A stretch of 64,000 nt of DNA from Tetranychus cinnabarinus (lineage: Eukaryota; Arthropoda; Arachnida; Trombidiformes; Tetranychidae). The notes under the pieces were generated by a model. The model was given only the letters and a program-made list of their open reading frames with translations. It did no database searches and had not been told where the DNA came from. Positions 61,016 to 64,000 of this stretch are shown here, piece after piece. The position numbers were made by a program, and so were the translations under genes. The stretch lies in the NCBI GenBank assembly GCA_022266195.1, contig WHVY01000005.1, positions 5,704,001 to 5,768,000 of the forward strand. The letters run 5' to 3'. Positions within the stretch are counted from its first letter, which is position 1. Every line of letters begins with the position of its first letter.

Positions 61016-63735
61016 TTACATCTTTAATCCTTCAGGTAAAGTTGTATCTTCTTCAAATGAACCTGTTCCCTCCACAAACTCTTCATAAGTGCTCTTCTCT
61101 TTGAATGGACGTTTACCTAAGATTTCGATCATATCATCCCGATTCAGAACTTCTCTCTCTAATAACCTCAAGGCAACCTAAATTTAAAGAAAAAATTATG
61201 TTAAAAATGGACATTTCAAATTGATTATATCTATACGAACCTTTTCAACCTCTGCCTTCTTTTCGGTTAAAATTTTAACTGTCCTATCATATGCTTTTTG
61301 GACGAGAGATCTTGCTTCGCTATCGATAATCTGAGCGGTTGCTTCACTGTAGGGTTTGTCCACCACAATTTCTCCAGGTTGAGGCATTTCAAAAGACAGA
61401 TTTCCCACTTTAGTATTCATACCAAATTGGACAATCTGAGCGTATGCGTTTTGTGTAACTTTTTGAAGATCATCTTGAGCTCCTGTAGTTATTTTACCGA
61501 AAAATATTTGCTCAGCAGCTCGTCCACCTAAAGTCATGCACATTCGGTCAAAAAGCTGTTCTGTCGTGTAAAGGTACTGTTCTCGAGGGAGGTTCATGGC
61601 ATATCCTAAACCTTTACCACGAGGTATAATAGAGACTTTAAGTAATGGATCAGCATGTTCAAGGAACCAACCAACAACTGCATGACCAGCTTCATGATAG
61701 GCAACTGTTTTCTTTTCTTCTGGCTGAAGAACTTTGGTTTTCTTTTCCATTCCAGCAACAACTCTTTCAATTGCTGCTTCAAAATGCTTCAAAACAATCG
61801 ATGGATTAAGATCTCTGGCAGCGATAAGAGCAGCTTCATTGCATACATTCGCAATATCTGCACCGGTAAAACCTGGCGTTAAAGCAGCCATTTTACGTGC
61901 TACATCATTTTTATCTAAATCAGTTTTCAATGGTTTAAGATGTACTTTGAATATTGATGCTCTACCCTTGATGTCTGGCGCTGAAACATAAATTTGACGA
62001 TCAAACCTTCCTGGTCGAAGTAAAGCTTTATCTAAGATATCACTACGATTGGTTGCAGCTAGCACGACTACGTTAGTTGTTGTATTGAAACCATCCATCT
62101 CTACTAACAACTGATTCAGTGTATTTTCCTGTTCACTGTGTCCACCAATATTTCTACCTCCACGCTTTCTTCCAACAGCATCGATTTCGTCTATGAATAA
62201 TATACATGGAGCATTTTTACGAGCCATAACAAACATATCTCTGACACGAGAAGGACCAACTCCAACAAACATTTCCAAAAACTCAGAACCGTTGACTGAA
62301 ATGAAAGGTACATTTGCTTCACCGGCTGTTGCTTTCGCTAACAACGTTTTACCAGTACCAGGAGGTCCCGTTAACAGTGCACCTTTAGGTATTTTGGCTC
62401 CCAACTCGGTATATTGTTGAGGATTTCGGAGGAAATTTACAAACTCCATAATTTCTATCTTAGCTTCTTCACAGCCAGCAACATCTCTGAATTTGACTCC
62501 GATATCGGTTGGGTTAATGAGTTTTGCCGTAGATTCACCCATTCCGAAGATACCTCCACGGCCCATTCTTCCTCCCATCATGTTACGAGATTTGGAAAAA
62601 AAGTAATACATGCTTCCAAGTATCACTAATGTAGGTAAAAATCCTAGAAAATCTCGTCTACAGAAAGGATATAGAAAAAAACAATAAAAGTATATGAGTT
62701 AATAGTTTTGAGGTTTTGCATCATTATTAATTCAACTTACACTTCCATTTCATTTTTATATACAACTGGAACATAGTTTGAGGGTTCAATACTCATCTCT
62801 GCTTGAATATTCTCTAAGTTTCTTTCAAATGCATCAACGCTACCAATGCTGAACCAGAGAACACTCGTTGAATCTACAGCGGATGCATCCGAGAAAAACT
62901 TGACACGGACCCATTTTTTGTTTACCACTTCTAATTTTTCGACTGTTCCTCTAGCCAAATGGTTATTAACAAAATCTTTCCATGAAATTTCTTTGTATCT
63001 GAATTCATTCAAAACTAACAGACCAAGAACAGCTGCTGCACCGTAAGCAACAAAAGGTAGAGCTTTGTTCGACCCTGTTCCTTTATTTCCTCCACCACTT
63101 CCAAAATTGTACTCCCATTTCCAATTGTACTTATTGTTTGGTGTTGATGATTTTGAACGAGATGCAGGTTCGAATATAGATTCTTTAGGTTCAGTTCGCT
63201 TTGCTGTTTGAGCTTCTTCAGCAGCTTCTTTGGTTTTGCCATCAGATGACTTCTTTTTATCTTAAATTCAAAGATACAAGACACCGAGAATGAATAAGAA
63301 AAACGAAATTTATGAAAACAAAATGGATGCAGAAAATTGAATAAATTACTTAAAAATTAAATAAACAAATATTAATCCAAATCCAAAATTAAATATAAAC
63401 ATAAACAATACATTAAATGATCAACTTACTTGATTTACCAAAATACTTCTCAAACCCTTCTGGTGTTTTATTACAATACGACCTCAGTTGGGCAATTAGC
63501 CTGCTTAATTGTGAAGGTGATTTTGAATGAAGTGTATGATAATGTGAGAGTAAATTGTTTAAAATCTAGAATGAGATTAATTTACAAAAATGGGACAGCA
63601 TGAGAAAGAGAGTTACAGTTAGAAATTGATTTCATCATGAATTTCTGATCAATTTACCTGACAGCGTCTCTGATTGAGTGGTAATAAATTCCTGATTAGT
63701 AAACGCTCATAACAATTAACACCAAGATAAGCCAT
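61016..63735 (-). CDS. AFG3L2: AFG3L2-like mitochondrial m-AAA protease
   Basis: An ATP-driven zinc protease of the mitochondrial inner membrane (FtsH family) that degrades misfolded membrane proteins and matures others. Five exons join in phase: 63735-63658, 63565-63430, 63260-62741, 62657-61241 and 61177-61016, giving 770 codons, near the human 797. The N-terminus is rich in R/L/S with little acid, fitting a mitochondrial presequence. The conserved [11 protein letters not shown] follows. Two membrane helices lie near residues 137-155 and 247-266, flanking the intermembrane-space domain ([12 protein letters not shown]). The AAA module has Walker A GPPGTGKT (342-349), Walker [11 protein letters not shown] and the arginine finger in RPGRFDRQ. 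The protease site is HEAGH (566-570). The ending [13 protein letters not shown] is typical of AFG3L2 and argues against paraplegin or YME1. The donor of exon 4 is weak (GTTCGT), but the next exon restores [11 protein letters not shown]. Confidence 0.95.
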
Positions 63736-64000
63736 AATTCAATTTAAATTACACTCAGTAAACTTCAATAATAATAGACAGTCCACCAGTATATTAAGGT
63801 ATTGCACTTGATGTTTACCAAGACGAAATAAAAATGATGCAAACCGGGATCATGAGGGACTGTATAATAAGTTCTAAAAAGATTCAAGTCATGTAAGATT
63901 CACCCTGAAAGGTGCAATAATTTGCTATCTAACTAATCTTAAATCTGAAAAGTAAATTGTTCTAAACATGTTTATAATGAGCATTAAAGGTCAGTGATGT
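63736..64000 (-). other. Upstream flank of AFG3L2
   Basis: Should hold the 5' UTR and promoter of the AFG3L2 gene. No obvious TATA box or other gene is seen before the window ends. Confidence 0.4.

Noticed and set aside
63800..63810. TATTGCACTTG, like the start of miR-92
   Set aside because: The flanks do not fold into a microRNA-type hairpin with a matching star arm.
1..64000. CRISPR arrays, bacterial operons or phage genes
   Set aside because: No regularly spaced identical repeats and no prokaryotic gene layout; all good genes are spliced and animal-like.

Overview
The window is AT-rich eukaryotic DNA with spliced genes, GT-AG introns (mostly 60-110 bp in the two genes at the right, longer elsewhere) and animal-type proteins: a Robo axon-guidance receptor, a USP9X/Fat facets deubiquitinase and an AFG3L2-type mitochondrial protease. 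With a metazoan tRNA-Lys(UUU) and arthropod-style decayed retroelements, this suggests an arthropod. The base composition and short introns would fit an acariform mite such as a spider mite, but that placement is inference and was not tested by any search.

Layout. 1-11475 holds no recognisable exon and is probably intron or 5' flank of the Robo gene. 11476-15762 (+) holds the last four exons of a Robo receptor: Ig2, Ig3, one FN3, a transmembrane helix and a cytoplasmic tail with YAEVD and PYATT motifs. Around 16.7-17.07 kb lie a CTCF/YY1-like site and a tRNA-Lys(UUU) gene (-). From 17.1 to 48.8 kb no intact gene was found. Inside this desert are a transposon graveyard (28.3-31.0 kb: LINE gag-like and endonuclease remnants, a Crypton/DUF3504-type tyrosine recombinase fragment, and a dense cluster of AGGTCA nuclear-receptor half-sites), a 472-bp foldback element flanked by TA (35513-35984), and a second inverted-repeat element (about 43.78-44.44 kb) carrying a broken coiled-coil reading frame and a 42-bp tandem repeat. 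48865-59914 (-) is a complete 15-exon USP9X/faf gene (2962 codons, all phases consistent). 61016-63735 (-) is a complete 5-exon AFG3L2-like gene (770 codons).

The three protein genes have unrelated cell roles: a neuronal guidance receptor, cytosolic deubiquitination of signalling and endocytic substrates, and quality control in the mitochondrial inner membrane. faf and AFG3L2 lie head-to-tail about 1.1 kb apart and look independently transcribed. The most unusual items are the collapsed Robo ectodomain, the repeat-borne cluster of nuclear-receptor half-sites, the TA-flanked foldback element and the recombinase fragment.
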